A stretch of DNA of 64,000 nucleotides from Hymenochaete sp. R1 (GCA_019400425.1 JAFREE010000024.1:155449-219448); one strand, 5' to 3'. Numbered from the stretch's first letter, positions 1 to 13,235 are shown. Numbers and translations: made by a program. The notes: generated by a model not told the origin, from the letters alone.

Positions 1-1595
1 AGTAGCTCCAAAGCGAAAACCCAATTGTCTCTTCTACTGTCGCATCTTTCCGCACCTTCAATTTCAAAGGTTTTCCAGCAGGTGAAACAGCATGCGGGAA
101 GAATACTATGACTTCCATGGTCGATGTTTCCGCACGCCCAGAAATGAGAGCGTATAACTCCGAGAAGGGGTTTGAAGAAGTGTTGGTGGAGGCTAGCTTC
201 GATGTCAGTGCGGACGTAGTCGAGTGGGCTGGAGGGACTTTCACGCGTTTGAACAATGCTGCATCGATCTGGTGATTCGACTCATCCGTGGATTGACGCC
301 GAACCGACCCAGAGTTCAAAGTAGCTTCAGAGCCGCGCTTTGGAGGTTGAATGATCTCAAAGTAATCATCGATAGTTGCTGAATCCGACGCTGCAGCACT
401 ATCTGTCGAGTTTCTGCTTTTACCTTCTTTAATCATCTCATCTACTACATAACTATCGCTCGGACGATTTTCGGACACAGGGCTCAGTTTGCCGCGACCG
501 CGAGTGTTTCCACCTATCTGTAGTGAATTATATGCCGAGGACATAGAAGTGGATAGTGCAGAATTTGTTATTGAATTGAGCATGTCCGAATTATCGGAAT
601 TCAGCCCAATCCGTGGGGGTGCAAAGTCACTGGGGTTACGCATGTTAGATCGTAAAGGACTGGAGGTAGAAATAATATTGCATACGGGTCAAATTCGTTT
701 TCAACTTCAAGGCTACCTTCCACTTCCACCATGAAATCATCGTCCGCCAAACTCCCTGACATAATACCAGACTCTTCATCAGACGAGGATACATCGAGAT
801 TCAATTTTGGTTCCGAAATGATGATCGGTCGCGTAGCATTTCCCCCGGCTGATGAAAAGTGTGCTCTTCTTCGTTGCCGCCTTGCTTGCATAGCGGCGAT
901 CATTGAACTGCTTTGTAGCGCCATAGGTGCATTTGGAATCATGAGCGTGTCTTCTTTCTCTTTCTCGGCTTCTGCCGGCTGTTCGAATAAGGTTGTCGGA
1001 ATCTCGGACAACGATGACCCTCCAGCGCTTCTTCTCTTGCTTACATGTATGAGAGAGCCATCCGGATTATCCTGCGATCGAGGTGAGGCACCTTGAACGG
1101 GTGATGATGAGTTGGGAGTCGGCTCGCTGCCTGCGCGTGTGCGCCTCGGTGTCGAACTTGTAGCTGAGATGGAGCGTCGGGCAACTTCCTTATCAGGAGG
1201 GATACGCCTACCGGACACTCGCATTCCCATTCCACCCATCCTCGAAGGTCCCATGATTGTCTCTGTGTATTTGAGACCTGCATGTCCTGGTAACCCTGTG
1301 CGCACGCGCCGACCTCCAGATGGTCCTGCCGCCCCTTCATCGTCAGAGATATCTGGACTTTGGGGCATTCGCAATTCAGGCCATCGTACGTCATTTGCCA
1401 GTCCAGATGCAGCGATTCGAGAATTGTTATGATACAGCGGGTTGAATGAGATCAATCGAGGGCCATATGGATCATCGACATGGCGCAGGTAGTTGAGACG
1501 TAGTGAGTGGATAAGATAGCTACATTATAGACTCAGATTTGAGTAGCGTAGAAATTTAATCAAAATACTTACTCTGGGTCACAAATGAGAGCCAT
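1..1595 (-). CDS. SIN1: TORC2 subunit Sin1/Avo1 (partial, C-terminal part beyond window)
   Basis: Sin1/Avo1 is a core subunit of target-of-rapamycin complex 2 that recruits the AGC kinase substrate. Three exons are visible on the minus strand: 1595-1573, 1519-686 and 629-1, with introns of 53 and 56 bp; the reading frame is kept across both joins. The protein starts MALICDPDYLIHSLRLNYLR, the conserved N-terminal motif of fungal Sin1, followed by a long Ser/Pro-rich disordered region. Near the window edge begins the CRIM domain, with VIVFFPHA, KPLKLKVRKDATVEETIGF. The first 23-nt exon was chosen because it restores this N-terminus. The Ras-binding and PH domains must lie left of base 1. It is transcribed in the same direction as the AP-2 sigma gene 307 bp upstream. 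Identity is secure; only the truncation by the window edge is a limit. Confidence 0.93.
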
Positions 1596-1902
1596 GACTA
1601 CTAAGCTACATGGGAGACGGGATGATAAAGCAGAAGCTTGGTCACCGATAGATAGGGCTCGATGGCAGCACAAAATCACGTGTACGAGACGTGAGCAAAT
1701 CTAGCAAATATTAATATATTAATCTGCAAGCAGCTCGACTGGCTCAACTCACTGTCGAACCTTTTCTTATTTATCATGAGACTGTTCTTCTTTGCAGGCT
1801 GTAGTCATTACGTTCATTAAGTAGTGAATAGAGGGAACTGGGCAAAACGTGATGCATAGTGAAATGAATAATACAAAACAAGCAATGATATAGCTTTCAC
1901 GT

Positions 1903-2612
1903 TCATTCCAGGCGCTCCAGTTCATCAAGCCGGGATAGCACAACCTCTTTACTTGTCTCTTCAATCTCTCCCGCAAGAAATATTTCATCGAGTATGGCAT
2001 AAACCTGCAGAGATGAAACATCAATTATATCATTTGGCATCGCAAAATGGAGCCATACCTTGTAGAAATTGAAAACAAGGTCCAGCTCGCATACATTTTC
2101 GAAGAAAGCATCTGTTGTGACAAATGATTAGAATAGTAAGGCGAAAGCCATGATGAGACATATTCACATACCTAGTACCTCTACGAAAAGGTGAATGGCC
2201 TCCAAATAAGCAAGTTCATTATCGTTGGCGTCGACGCAGACACAGAAGAACAGCCCAGCATATCGTCGGTAAACCACCTTGAAGTTACGGAACTATTCGA
2301 GTATAGGTCAAAATATGTGCCGAAGTCTCGAAACTAGTGGTTTACCTCGACGAAGTTGGATTGGTATTTCTGATCCCGGGGAGCGACCAGTCTATGGACT
2401 TCTCCACGGAGTCGAACCTACGCCATCAGAATCAGGACAGGCAATTCCATAACAAAATTGGTTCACAACGTACCTTCTCCTCATCATCAAATGGAACGTA
2501 CCATTTCGAAAGTCGAGTCTTTCCTTGCCTGTTCTAGACAACGACGTTCAGAGTATGCCATGGTTAGTAAGCGGAATGGCAAACCCACCTGAACGAGAAT
2601 AAACCGAATCAT
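1903..2612 (-). CDS. APS2: AP-2 complex sigma subunit (clathrin adaptor small chain)
   Basis: This is the small chain of the AP-2 adaptor, which links clathrin to cargo at the plasma membrane. Six exons: 2612-2589, 2533-2474, 2417-2346, 2292-2172, 2111-2059 and 2004-1903, giving 143 residues, the normal sigma2 length (142 in human). The product starts [20 protein letters not shown], continues through [19 protein letters not shown] and [13 protein letters not shown], and ends [15 protein letters not shown] residues followed by RLDELERLE. The [14 protein letters not shown] and [19 protein letters not shown] blocks favour sigma2 over sigma1. It lies head to head with the phosphatase gene at 2871 (258 bp apart), so the two probably share a promoter region. 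Confidence 0.96.
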
Positions 2613-2870
2613 GTCTTGCGTTGTTCAGACAAGCTTCAATATCACATGAAGCTCGTCTTGGAAAATCTTCGTCAAGCTCGACGCTACGCGATGGTGGTGG
2701 TCGGGGTTTGAGAACGAGGCGGCCCGCCTTCCAAAGAGATCGGCATCCTTCGCGTCGTTGAGAAACGCGTGCTTAGACTTTCCCTTTGCGTCATGCCATC
2801 TAGCCAAAGTGCATTTCACCACTGGTACTTTTCGTCTTCCCTTTCGTCCTTTGCTTCCAAGATCATCTAG

Positions 2871-4082
2871 ATGTCGGGCTCCATGACCGTTCAAGATTTG
2901 AACAGTCTTGAACCGCTAGACAGCGAATGGGTTCGAAACAGGCTCACGCAATACCCTTTTGTACAGATCGATGGTGTCACGAACGTCCGCACATTGGGAT
3001 TCTACAAAGCCAGACCATATTTACACGAGGGGAAAGACGATCGAACAGAGCTTACAACGCGGCCTAAACAACTATTCCGAAGCGCTGAGGTGTCTGGAAT
3101 AACTAGTTTAGGTGAGTGATCAAGTCCTACGGTCTCTAAGGAAGTGAGCTGAGACGGTTCAGGAAAGGCTCAAATAAAAGCACTCGGTATTACTCGAGTT
3201 TACGATCTGAGATCAGATGTGGAGATGAAGAAGTACGACACCCCGATTCCTCAAATAGAAGGAGTCGAAGTGGTACACGTACCCGTCTTTGAGTCGGAGG
3301 ATTATTCCCCTGAAACGATGGCTCGGTGTGTCTCTACACAACTTATTTTCCCCTCGGCAACGTTTGGTCTGATTGCTGTTGCATCCCGCAGGAGATTCCA
3401 GCTGTACGCAAGTGGCAAGACGGAAGTTTGTATTCATCCATACTACCGGGCGATCGTGTTGTTGATCGTAATGGCAGGCATTCTTAGAGTTGTACTCCCA
3501 AATTCTTGATCATGGTGGATATGCATTCGGGAGTATACTGCGACATGTACGCGACCGACCTGATGAAGGTTGTTTGTTCCATTGCACAGGTATACTTCTC
3601 ACATCATCTTATGATACCTAAAACCTCATGGCCTTCAGCTGGGAAGGATCGAACAGCAGTGATCGCTGCAATTCTACTCTCTGTAAGTGGCTTCCATGTC
3701 CCCACATGCAATATATTGACACCCATAGAAGCTTGCAGGCGTTGAAGCGGAACAAATTGCAGAAGACTATGCGCTTACACGAATTGGGAGAGAGCCTGTC
3801 CGAGAAATGATCTTGCAGCGACTTTCCAGGGAACCCATTTTTGCAAGAAACAAGGATGCAGCATTGAACATGCTTACATCAAGGTGGACAAGAAACTGTG
3901 ATGACCCGCTCCTAAAATTGACCTCTTTCCCTTACAGGCGAGAAACAATGTTTGCTTTTCTACGGTTACTGGAAGAACGTTACGGTGGAGTAGAGGTATA
4001 TGTGCAGAGATACTGTAACCTTACATTCGACGATATCGATATTATACGTCGCAATCTTGTTGTTGAAATGCTAGAAGAATGA
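2871..4082 (+). CDS. Dual-specificity / tyrosine protein phosphatase (Y_phosphatase3 family)
   Basis: Seven exons (2871-3111, 3163-3325, 3392-3425, 3478-3589, 3639-3682, 3729-3883, 3938-4082) encode 297 residues. The catalytic P-loop HCTAGKDRT (C-X5-R) is created by joining exons 4 and 5: HCT ends exon 4 and AGKDRT starts exon 5. The N-terminal pattern IDGVTNVRTLGFY, then LFRSAEVSGIT and GITRVYDLRS, is typical of the fungal Y_phosphatase3 family, which acts on phosphotyrosine and in some members on phosphoinositides. The C-terminus IAEDYALTRIG...FLRLLEERYGGVEVY is also a family signature. The substrate cannot be inferred. Splice sites are all GT-AG and the frame closes exactly. Start chosen at the first ATG with family-like residues after it. 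Confidence 0.88.
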
Positions 4083-4525
4083 CAGCAACACGTCATCTAA
4101 GTTCTTACAAATTTGCATGATTGTCAAGAGTCATTGATCTGAGAATACGCATCAGTATATGAAAGCTTCGGGGCGTCAATTTGAAGGTCAGAAAAAGTAG
4201 GCTGTCTCATAACCTATTCCCCAGGGCACAAGGCGATTGTACCCCTTTGGTGTGAGGAAATGGCCGGATCGAACGCAAATTACGAAAAACATCATGCATG
4301 ATGCATAAAGACAAGGTAATTAAACTTTTACTCACCCACTAAAACGCAAATTTGCGTCGATGTGATGTTGATGTTGGGGGATGAAATCACGGACAGCCAA
4401 TGGGGTACACGGAAAGCATGTATAACAGAGTGAATCATATTTGATGCATAATGACATACAAATGTAGCGTGGCACTCACGCGCCGGAACAAAGGAAAAGG
4501 TGTGGTGGATGATACAAATGGCGGC

Positions 4526-5079
4526 TTAAGCTTTCACAGCAAACTTCCGAAGTGGGAAGTGAATGTCTTTCTTGTGCTGCTTCTCCGTCCTGAGCTTCCT
4601 CTCGTGCTGTACAAATGCAAAGATAAAGTCTGAGTAAAAGTATGATTATGAAATGGGCATTGCACGCACGGGAGTCAGCCGCCTCCGGATTGCACGAGTC
4701 TGCTTTTTGCGGAGGTCGAGAGGAAGGTACTTCTTGCCCTTGTAGAATTCGCGGATGTTCTGGCGTTGCTTCGCATTCAAGACAGTGAGAACCCGAGCGA
4801 TCGACTTGCGGACGGTGTTGCTAGTTTGGACGCACACGTTTTAGATAAAATGAACGTTTTCGATGCGGACTGATACGCACATTTTCGTCAACTTCGATGC
4901 TGCACCACCTGCAATCTTTTGCACTCGTAAGGTCAAGAGTTCACCCTTCAGTTCCTTCAATTGCTTCTCTAAGTCATTTTTGAGTCTGGAATAGTAAATT
5001 ATCAGTCTATCCTACAATCATGCCAGTTTAACGCGACCCACTTGGACTGGAGCTCGTAAGCCTTGACTTTTCCTGGCAT
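4526..5079 (-). CDS. RPL35: 60S ribosomal protein uL29 (L35)
   Basis: Four exons (5079-5042, 4985-4881, 4820-4670, 4606-4526) encode 124 residues, the usual length of eukaryotic uL29. The joined protein begins [20 protein letters not shown], runs through [20 protein letters not shown] and [20 protein letters not shown] and ends with LRKFAVKA. The first exon codes for only 12 residues and part of the next codon; early introns are common in fungal ribosomal protein genes. The protein sits at the exit of the 60S peptide tunnel, where signal recognition particle and nascent-chain factors bind. Family, length and both termini agree, so the model is very secure. Confidence 0.97.
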
Positions 5080-8013
5080 TTTGACGATATCTTGGGCTTG
5101 AGGGTATGCAAGTTTACCTTGGATGTTCATTGACCATCTGCGTGATACTTTCACGTGACTTTAGCTATACAGCAATATTTGCGTGATGTGTTACCTAATA
5201 CTTCTCACGACCTCGAGTATTGAGATTGAAATCGAGTTTCTTACCTTGAATTTCCCCCCTCTCTCATCAACTCAGGCCGTCCGTCTGACACCGGAGACGG
5301 CAAAAATTGTATATGCTATTCAATGACGTCCTATGATTTTCGAAATGCCCCATCGTCGCCCACCGTGATACCAAAATCACCGACCGCTTTGACAAGTTGA
5401 GCGTATCTAAAGTCGGAAATGTGCCGTCCCGTATGGTCTTAGTGGTTTCGCTCGAAGCCACGACGAATAACATCTTTGGCGCACGCAAATTCTTCAAGGT
5501 CCGTAAATTGGATAGAAGCACTAGCGAATTTCTATATTTTGCTTAATGACGGTGCGTCCAGCGGCCCCGTCTTCATCGCATGAGGAATAAGATTCCTTTG
5601 AGTGAGAAAGGGTGAGAACGACATGGATTCATTGGTTCTAGTCGTTAGTTCCGCCGACGAGAGGTTTAATTGCTTGCAGATGCAAGCGGAGAGAAGGGTG
5701 AATTGGACAGAAGAGAACGATCAAAAGCTCTCAAGGGAATGTACTCAGCGAATCCAAGGAAATAGACGCCCACGGCTAAAGGCGAGATGGCTGTGGGAAC
5801 TGCAAAGGAATGAGACGCAAGAAGGTTACCGGGGACGGATGAAGGGCATACATGAGTTCGTAGGTTGGAACCATCGTGGTGGCGGGGAAGAAAACGTGGT
5901 CTTTATCGATTCACCATATATGGAAAAAGCCATCTATCAGGCGCTCGTCTGCTATTGTGTGAGTTTGCCCGCTCGTCTATTTTGCATGTTAGACGCCCGG
6001 GGAAGCGTTCTGGCCATGTCTGCGTGTGTAGAAGTGGACAAGGTTTTCGTAGCCAGTACTACCGGTATCAAGTAGTAGATCGGAAATCCGAGATAGCGCA
6101 GAGTTCGCTCTTGGTATTCTACTAGTACTGTTCCCTTTGTCTCTTTAGTTTGGCTCCATGAGTGATTTTCTCTTGTGCTATCTGGGACTTTGAATAGCAC
6201 GAAACATGAAGCAGGAAAATCACGAGACGATCCCGATAAGCGCCCAAAAGATAAACGTAAGCAGAACAAGAGCGCCCCACGCGCGCACTGATCCCGACAT
6301 TACCGGTTTCTTTTTCCTCTTTTTCCCCACCCTGCGCAAACGCACGGGCCCAACATGAGCTCTTCCGATTGCCTCCCTTTGGTTAAAGATGATAGCTACC
6401 TGACCTGACCCTTGCGGATGAATCGCGAACTTGGCGGATGCTTACCAACGTGTGCTATAGAACCAGAAGAAGCGGTGGTGCATTGGCCAAAGCGTGAAGA
6501 ACCGCGAGTGAACGGACGATACACTCTTGGACCGGGCATCAACACGGGGCTATTCGAAATATTGCAGCGCGGGTACGGTACCTTACCGCCCTACCTGTAG
6601 AAGAAATAATAGATAATGTAGATGGCCTCAACCTTCGTGGGACCAGTTACGAGAGGCCGTATCTATTGCGCATTGCTACGCCGAGTTTCCGGACCTTTGA
6701 GCAAATGGAGACGGCCAAACCACACGAAGGACAGGTGCCACCACTCGGAAACACGTCCAAACCTAAAGTGTAGCGGGGTCTACGCCCAAAGAGAGCAGAG
6801 GGAAATGCTGTCAATGCGCGAGAAGACTTCCCATCGTCCAACTGATGCAGTGTGTGCGGCACGAACAATTGCAATGGAACGGCGAGGCTATATCTAACAG
6901 CGTCAAGAAGGCCGCATGCCGGACCATTAGCGATTCAGCAGCTAGCGATCAATGGCCAATACAGTTTGCCTAGTTTAAGTTGCCGAGGTCTGAGCACCCT
7001 TCTCCCAAAAGGGCGACGGAGTCTCGGGGATCTCGCTCATGGGCTCGGGTAGCAAAGTCACTTTCGCCCTTCTTTCGTTCTTGAGGCTTGCCCCTCTTTC
7101 AGCCCGGACACATCACCCAAGAGCCTTATTTTGCAGACGATGCTGCGTCCGATCCTTTCTGCATCGGCGGTCATTGTCGGAGAAGAAGACCATTAAGCCG
7201 TTGCTCTCTGTCCCTTTGCCTAAGGTCTTTATCATCGATAGTAAGCCCGGGAGGGCTCTTCGGTTGAGGCTCATCTTGCTCACGAGCTACACGTGCAGGT
7301 ACAGGACATTGGGCGCTTATTCTTCTCAATTCCCAACCTTCCTGCTCGACTCTCAATCGTTATCGGTCCCAAACACTGGAAAGCACTCATAGTCTGAAAA
7401 AAAGGCTTGTGATTTTGTAAACGGTACGTCGTCGTTTCTCACTGTTAATGATCATGGAGTAAACTCGAAGCTAACATGATTATTTGGTCTGTTTGAAGCA
7501 TTGAGCCTTGCTAGACGCGCTTACGAGTCGACCTGCCGTTTTCGCGGTTCCTAGCCTAGTGTGGCGCAAATAAGGACCCACCTCCTTTCCGATTAATCTA
7601 TCCTTCTTGCAACGCCTCGGAGCACGAGTCATTGAAACGCACAAGCGCGTGTCCTACTACTGAAAGCTCTATAGAAGCACAAGTACCAAAAACATTATCA
7701 CAAGATAATCAATTGATCGTCTCGAACAAACGATATCATCGGCCTTGACGGAACGGGGAGGTGGAGGTTCGGCCGCATAGGAGTATTGATCTTCTTTCTA
7801 AGGGCTGGCGTTCCGTTTAGCCGATTCTACTTTTTTGGAAGACAAGCAGATCTCGATCTCACTTCTTACAGCATTTTGGACCACCTGTGTTTAGCTGTTT
7901 TAAATAAATACACTGGGCTTTGCTTCTCGTGGAAGAACAAGACCCCCCTCCCCTTGCTAGAAGGATCCGTAGATTGCTGCTCCGCCATATCCTCTATTTT
8001 CTCTCCACAAAGC
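5080..8013. other. Gene-poor interval, about 2.9 kb
   Basis: I could not recognise a gene here. Open frames of 60-157 codons occur on both strands, the largest at 5602-6075 (+, 157 codons). None shows a family motif or a consistent set of exon joins. No tRNA, transposon end or terminal repeat was noticed. The leftmost 150 bp should hold the RPL35 promoter, and the last few hundred bases the promoter and 5' leader of the zinc-finger gene. The rest may be decayed sequence or non-coding RNA. Confidence 0.4.
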
Positions 8014-10050
8014 ATGTCCCGAACATCCTCTCCCGACGCCGGGGATGTCGATGTCCACATTCTCCGACGAGAAGAGGCACTGAAGAGATCATTGCGAGAG
8101 AGCACTTCGTTCGTTCGGCGTGCATGTCCTATGCATATATTTACTAACTACACCTTGGCAGTCTTAGGCTTGCCCATTTTGATCCTTTCCAGCAAAGGGG
8201 ACCTAATGCGGCGCCTCATACTTCGCATGCGCACCGAGGACCCGAAATTTCAGAGGCAAGGTGAGCCACAGCTCTTAGGCGGCGTCGAAAGTACTTTGAC
8301 ACATCATGCGATGTGTAATATAGAGACAAATGCCGCCGCTCGTTCGCGCGCGTCGAAGAACGTCAACCTAGTCCTAATGGCTACGCCGATTCTCCGTCGC
8401 TTGAAGAATCAGATATAGATGAACTAGATGCCTCGGAGTGTGTGCTAATTTCCTCCTTGTTAAAGTCTTCACTTCTTAACCATCGTGGCGGCGACGGCAT
8501 TTCTTTTTACTCCCAGGTATGAGTCCCTTCCACCCGATAGCCGCCCTTCCACCGCGTAAGTGTCGTGTTCCTCTTACCATGCTCTTCACCAAATGGCTTG
8601 TTGGACAGGAATCGAGAGTCTTGTGGTGATGGACGATCTCCCTCTGGTGACTCGTTGTCTGAGCAGTCGCATACTACAAGCTCGTCAGACACCGAGAAAC
8701 GTCGCCCGAATTTCCCCGGTAACAGAAACATAATTGAAGACCACAATTCGAGCCCGAGTACGAGCCCTCCGATTCAACATAGCCCAGAGCTTCTGATACC
8801 TGGCGAAGCGTAAGGATGACATCTTTTCTTTTGTTATAGCGGCTCTGACAGAGCCTCTTTTAAAGTGGGTGGGAGCCTTCGCCTAGCGCAAGCCCATCAC
8901 CGTCGTCTTTGAGGCTTGAGCTCCATAACGCTCGCTCCTCAAGGCGGGACAATGTCGTTCGGCGCGTCGGATCGTGGTGTGTACAAATGTCTCGAAAGGA
9001 AACGCAAGCTATGAAGCCGACTGAAAGGATGTACGTTCTAATTCCCGACGGTATCTCAATGCATCTAAACTCCCGCCGCAGAGTATTACCTACCCCAAGA
9101 GACCAGCGAAATGCTTATTCTCCAGCACTTTCAATAAACTCCATTCCTCCCAGTCCCCCTCCCGTTCTACCACCAATCAGCCACTTATACCCATCTATTT
9201 CTTCGCACCCGAGCTTGTCAAGCAGTTCTGCACACAAAGATCGCCGGGAAACCGTGCCCGTGCCAATCAAGAGACCTCGATCTTACTACTTTCAGGATTC
9301 AGTATCGGAATACGCGGAGTCTAACTCGTCGGGCGCTTCGCCTTGTCCCCGTCCTTTGCCGCCTCTCATGCATCACATCAACTCTGTTTCCCATTCATAC
9401 CCCCCCTATGCAACGGCTTTACCCGTAGCTCCGGGGCCTCACTCTCGTACAGGAACGAGTGCCATGAGAAACAAAAAGGCGTGGCTGGACTACGCACGCG
9501 TTATTCCGGGACCTGATGATCAGAGCGTGTTCCGATGTATTTGGCAAACGGAAAGCGCTGGAACTCCGACGGGTGACTGTGGCTACACTGCAAAACGTCA
9601 CTTGGTCAAGAGGCACATAGAGACGCGGCATCTCCAATTCAAGTGAGTTTACCCAGCCTTCTCACCGTGTTTTGGACTACATTCTTATGGTTTGCAAATA
9701 GGGACCACATCTGCGAATTCTGTGGCAAAGCATTCCCGCAGCGCGTGTCTTTGATGATCCATGTTAATAGACAGTGAGTCTCATTGTTCCAACGCCATAG
9801 GTTTTCGTTTTGATCGCATTGCGATAGTACTGGTGATAAGCCCCATGAATGCCGTTATGAGGACTGCGACAAAAAGTTCAGTGACCCGGCACGGCGCCAC
9901 AAACACATGGTTGAGGCGCATGGATACGATCCTAAAGGACCGCGCAAGAAAAATCGTCGCGTCGATGAGTATCATACAAAGAACATGTCATTTGAAACTG
10001 GATCTCCGTGGGCGAGTCAGGGGGCACCCAGTGGAAGCAGCCATGTCTAA
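8014..10050 (+). CDS. C2H2 zinc-finger protein (putative transcription factor)
   Basis: Good exons are 8014-8108, 8162-8260, 8324-8437, 8517-8555 and 8609-8809, then one from 8840. Joins from 8840 to 9029 are unresolved. From there the 3' exons are about 9082-9642, 9702-9773 and 9828-10050. The N-terminal two thirds are Ser/Pro-rich and look disordered. At the C-terminus are a degenerate finger (C-X13-C, then TAKRHLVKRHIETRH), a classic finger HICEFCGKAFPQRV...HVNRH, the linker TGDKPHEC, and a third finger ending RRHKHMVEAH. A basic tail PKGPRKKNRR may be a nuclear localisation signal. Fungal proteins with this design bind DNA; the targets are unknown. Frame is consistent over exons 1-5 and the last three, so only the central joins are in doubt. 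Confidence 0.78.
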
Positions 10051-13000
10051 TTGCTTGCTCCTCCTCTCTCCTTTCGTTCTCTTTCTTTTCTCTTCTTTTT
10101 TTTTTCATCACCTTTGGAAATTCGTTATGAACTCTCCTGCATTTCTTTTCGGGTGTTTCAATTATTCCTACGTGTGTATCAGTAACAATCATGAGTTGTC
10201 GTAATATTTGCTCTTTTGTTTTGAATTGCTATGCCTTCCTGCTCTGCGCTCTCTATTTAGCTTGGATACTCTCCTAATCCTCAAACATTTTATCCCGAAT
10301 ATGTAACTCCTTGTTTTGCCCGTTCCTTCTTTGCATTCAACGCTGTCGTCCCTAGGCATTCAATCCAATCTAAAATACCCGCCTTTTCTCACATTCCCAG
10401 GCTTCAATTTACAATCTGTAACGAAGTAGAAGGATGATGTCAATTTCAATTGTATCCCGTTCTTCAAGCATCAATGTTTTGATTCCATGATTTCATCGGT
10501 AAAAATAATCCCGCAGTTATTTCCGCATCGACTATGCCAATGAGCGAGTTTAGAGAGACCTTTCATGATGATGAAAATCATTCAAACTCAACCTGCCTCA
10601 CCGGATGACAGTCAGCGAGTACTCGTCAAGACCTTTCTTGCGGTACACGCTGCCATCGTGTGCCAAGCTGAGCTGAATGTCATTCCTGACCGTGTTAAAC
10701 CCTTCTTAACCGATGACCCTTGCGCATAGTCACAACTTCCGATTCTCCTTGTATGGGAATCCCCTTCAATTCGTCTGTTACTCGTCCCGTCCACTCGGAT
10801 CGGACTTGTTGCGATTGCAGATGGGAAGAAGAGCGTGAGACAAATATCAGTGGCGACTTGAGGGTAGCTATGCGCTATTTCTGTTCGTCACGGAGAAGCT
10901 ATACGTATCTCTTAGTAGGTTTGGAACAATAAAAGCATGCGTTTGAGAGAAATAGTCGGATGCATGTGTTTTTGAGCGAAGGGGGGGAGGGGGAGGACCT
11001 TGAGATCTAGATGCTTTTGGAGAGTACAATGGCTGCGGAGTTACCCTTCTGTGAGGAAGGGGAGAGGAACGGGGAGGACGGGCGACAGAAAGAGTCTTCA
11101 GTTTCACAATCTCGATCTCGATTCAGCTTCATCAACGACAAGCCGAAACTCTCAAAGTCCACAGCAAATAACAACTAAGAAGCCAAAGGGTGTACCCCCT
11201 TTACCAAATGTGTCCATGCTTGTGCTCGTCCTCATTGCCGAGACTTGACCCGCGAAGAAGCGGGTTTCGGCTTGAAGAGTTGGTGGTTAATTTTAGTCTG
11301 AGGTTGGGGAAAACGTGGGTCTCTCGGTCGAGTATGGAGAAACGGAAGAGTCGGAAGACTCGGGTCGAACGAGCTGCTACCGCGCACCTGGCGAAGACAC
11401 GCCCATTGCAGAGCTTCATCGTGAGAGACAAAGGGTAAGAAGACAGATGCCCTAGAAGTAAGAGGGACATGGTGCAATGCCATTTTAGCTTTCATTAAGC
11501 TTACTTGCCCTCGATATTGCTTATGAAACGTTCGCGGTCCGAGTCCAAATTAGAACATACACGTCTAAGAGTTGGAAGTGTTTGTGCCACAAAAGTTGAA
11601 GGGGTCCAATGGCCGCGGCATGGTGGAATACAGTACTTCGCAACGGCCACCGGTCAGTCTTGTTCTATTCATGGAGGTAGCCATGGAGTCTAGCATGGAG
11701 AGCTAGAGATTGATGCGCGATTTGGGGCCGACCACTGGGACGTTGGTAGTCTGAACACAATCTGAAGCGAATGATTACAGGGATCGAAGCGGGGTATCGG
11801 GCTACCACCTGCGCCGCTCACGTTTAAAATCAACAACGAATGAGCGTGTCTTACCTACACGCGCATTCAGCCGACTCTGGTATAGAGATTCTCGCAAACG
11901 GAGCAAAAGCTGCCTCGAGCGAGCGAGCGAGCCACTGGCTCACTGGCTTCAGAAACTGAATTTGAAAAATGGAAAGCGTATAGCTTTTCATTAGCATAAG
12001 AGATGCAAAGGGTCTCTTTGAGAAGTTTGAAAAAGGCAGCGGCGGAGATTTGAGTTTCGGGTTCTTTCCTCTTCGAGTGAAGATCCACAAGGAAGATATA
12101 CGAGAACGTGGGCGAGCTTGACAGTCGCGTGGCATGGTCGGGAGGCTAACGGATTTTTTTGTGTGTTTCCTGTGATAAATAATCAAAGGAGAGCGATTGG
12201 GTCCGTTACTCGCGCACAACCGACAGATCCTGAGGCAAGAGACCATCTGATGTCTTCGAAAATGGAAATACAGCAGCGCAAACAGTGATGTTCGCGGAAG
12301 ATGTGTGTTCCCAAAAGGCTTGACAGCAGCTTCGTGGGAGGCTTTTAAACGTAAGCGGTTACTTCAGATTAGGATCGGGGGACCACAATATCGAACCAAC
12401 TTTTGTCAACGGCGGAAATCGCATTCAAGTCGTGGAAGATTCATAATTCTGAAGGTCCGATGGCCGTCTCTTGGATACGGGTAGCTTTGGGTCGGATTGG
12501 ATTGTAACAGAATCGCTCCCCGCCCCCCCCCCCCCCCTCCATCCTCCTCCCCTCTCTCATGCGTGAAATAAGCTGAAAGCGCTTAATCAAGCTTAAACAT
12601 ATATAAATATTGAGATACACACTTTTGCTTGTCCCATTGGGCCTTTTCTTTTCCCTTGTTCTTAATTTCGCGTTCGATCGCAATCAAACTGGAGCAGCGG
12701 AGACCAATGGATCGGCTGAAAACCGCCACCAAGTTCCAGAGCAATGTGCCTATAATAAATAGGGTACTATTAGAGCAACCTTTGGGATGTGAAGTGTTGC
12801 ACTGGCAGGAGTCGGAGGGCGACTCGGAATCGTTCACGGGGTTACTTGTAATAGCTAGTAGCTGTTGATCCGTGCCTCAGACATCACAAGTAGGCACGGC
12901 CCTTCAAGCATGCTAAAGGGTGCAAAATTACTCGTCTACTATCCAATAAACGATGTGATGAGGGGGAGGAGGAGGGCCGGGAGCGGACTCGGAGTTGGGA

Positions 13001-13235
13001 GGAAATTGACTTGAAGCTCAGACAAGAAACCCGAATTGGGCGATCGGCAAGTCGATTAGCGGCGCGTTTTCGGCAGACAGTGGCGCGGCTGCACTGGCAA
13101 TGAATGTCGCAAGTTCGTGCGCGTGCTTATGCTCGTTTCTCTCATCGTCGGTCAGTAAAGCATACCGCCGATACCGGACGTCGAAGCTCGAGCTCAGTTG
13201 GTTGGCAACGTTAGACTCAGAAGACTTTTCGTTAG
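10051..13235. other. Gene-poor interval, about 3.2 kb
   Basis: Starts with the 3' end of the zinc-finger transcript (T-rich, 10051-10400). A few frames on the minus strand between 10610 and 11110 read like protein in pieces, but I could not join them in frame (see rejected items). A run of 15 C lies at 12523-12537. The stretch ends with the MIX23 promoter and leader. No RNA gene or mobile element was recognised. Confidence 0.4.
12523..12537. repeat. Homopolymer run, 15 C
   Basis: Uninterrupted poly-C within a C/T-rich stretch in the gene-poor interval. Such runs are often length-variable and prone to sequencing error. Confidence 0.9.

Noticed and set aside
601..1394. Plus-strand and second minus-strand frames across the Sin1 gene
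   Set aside because: Shadows of the Sin1 coding exons on the other frames; the spliced Sin1 frame explains the region.
5602..6075. Intronless plus-strand frame of 157 codons
   Set aside because: Contains a start and reasonable composition but no recognisable domain, and all neighbouring real genes have introns. Not enough to call a gene.
10612..11110. Minus-strand segments that look like exons (DELKGIPIQGESEVVTMRK and NDIQLSLAHDGSVYRKKGLD)
   Set aside because: They read like protein, but the available GT and AG sites do not join them in frame, and no family was recognised. Left unannotated; a transcript could revive it.
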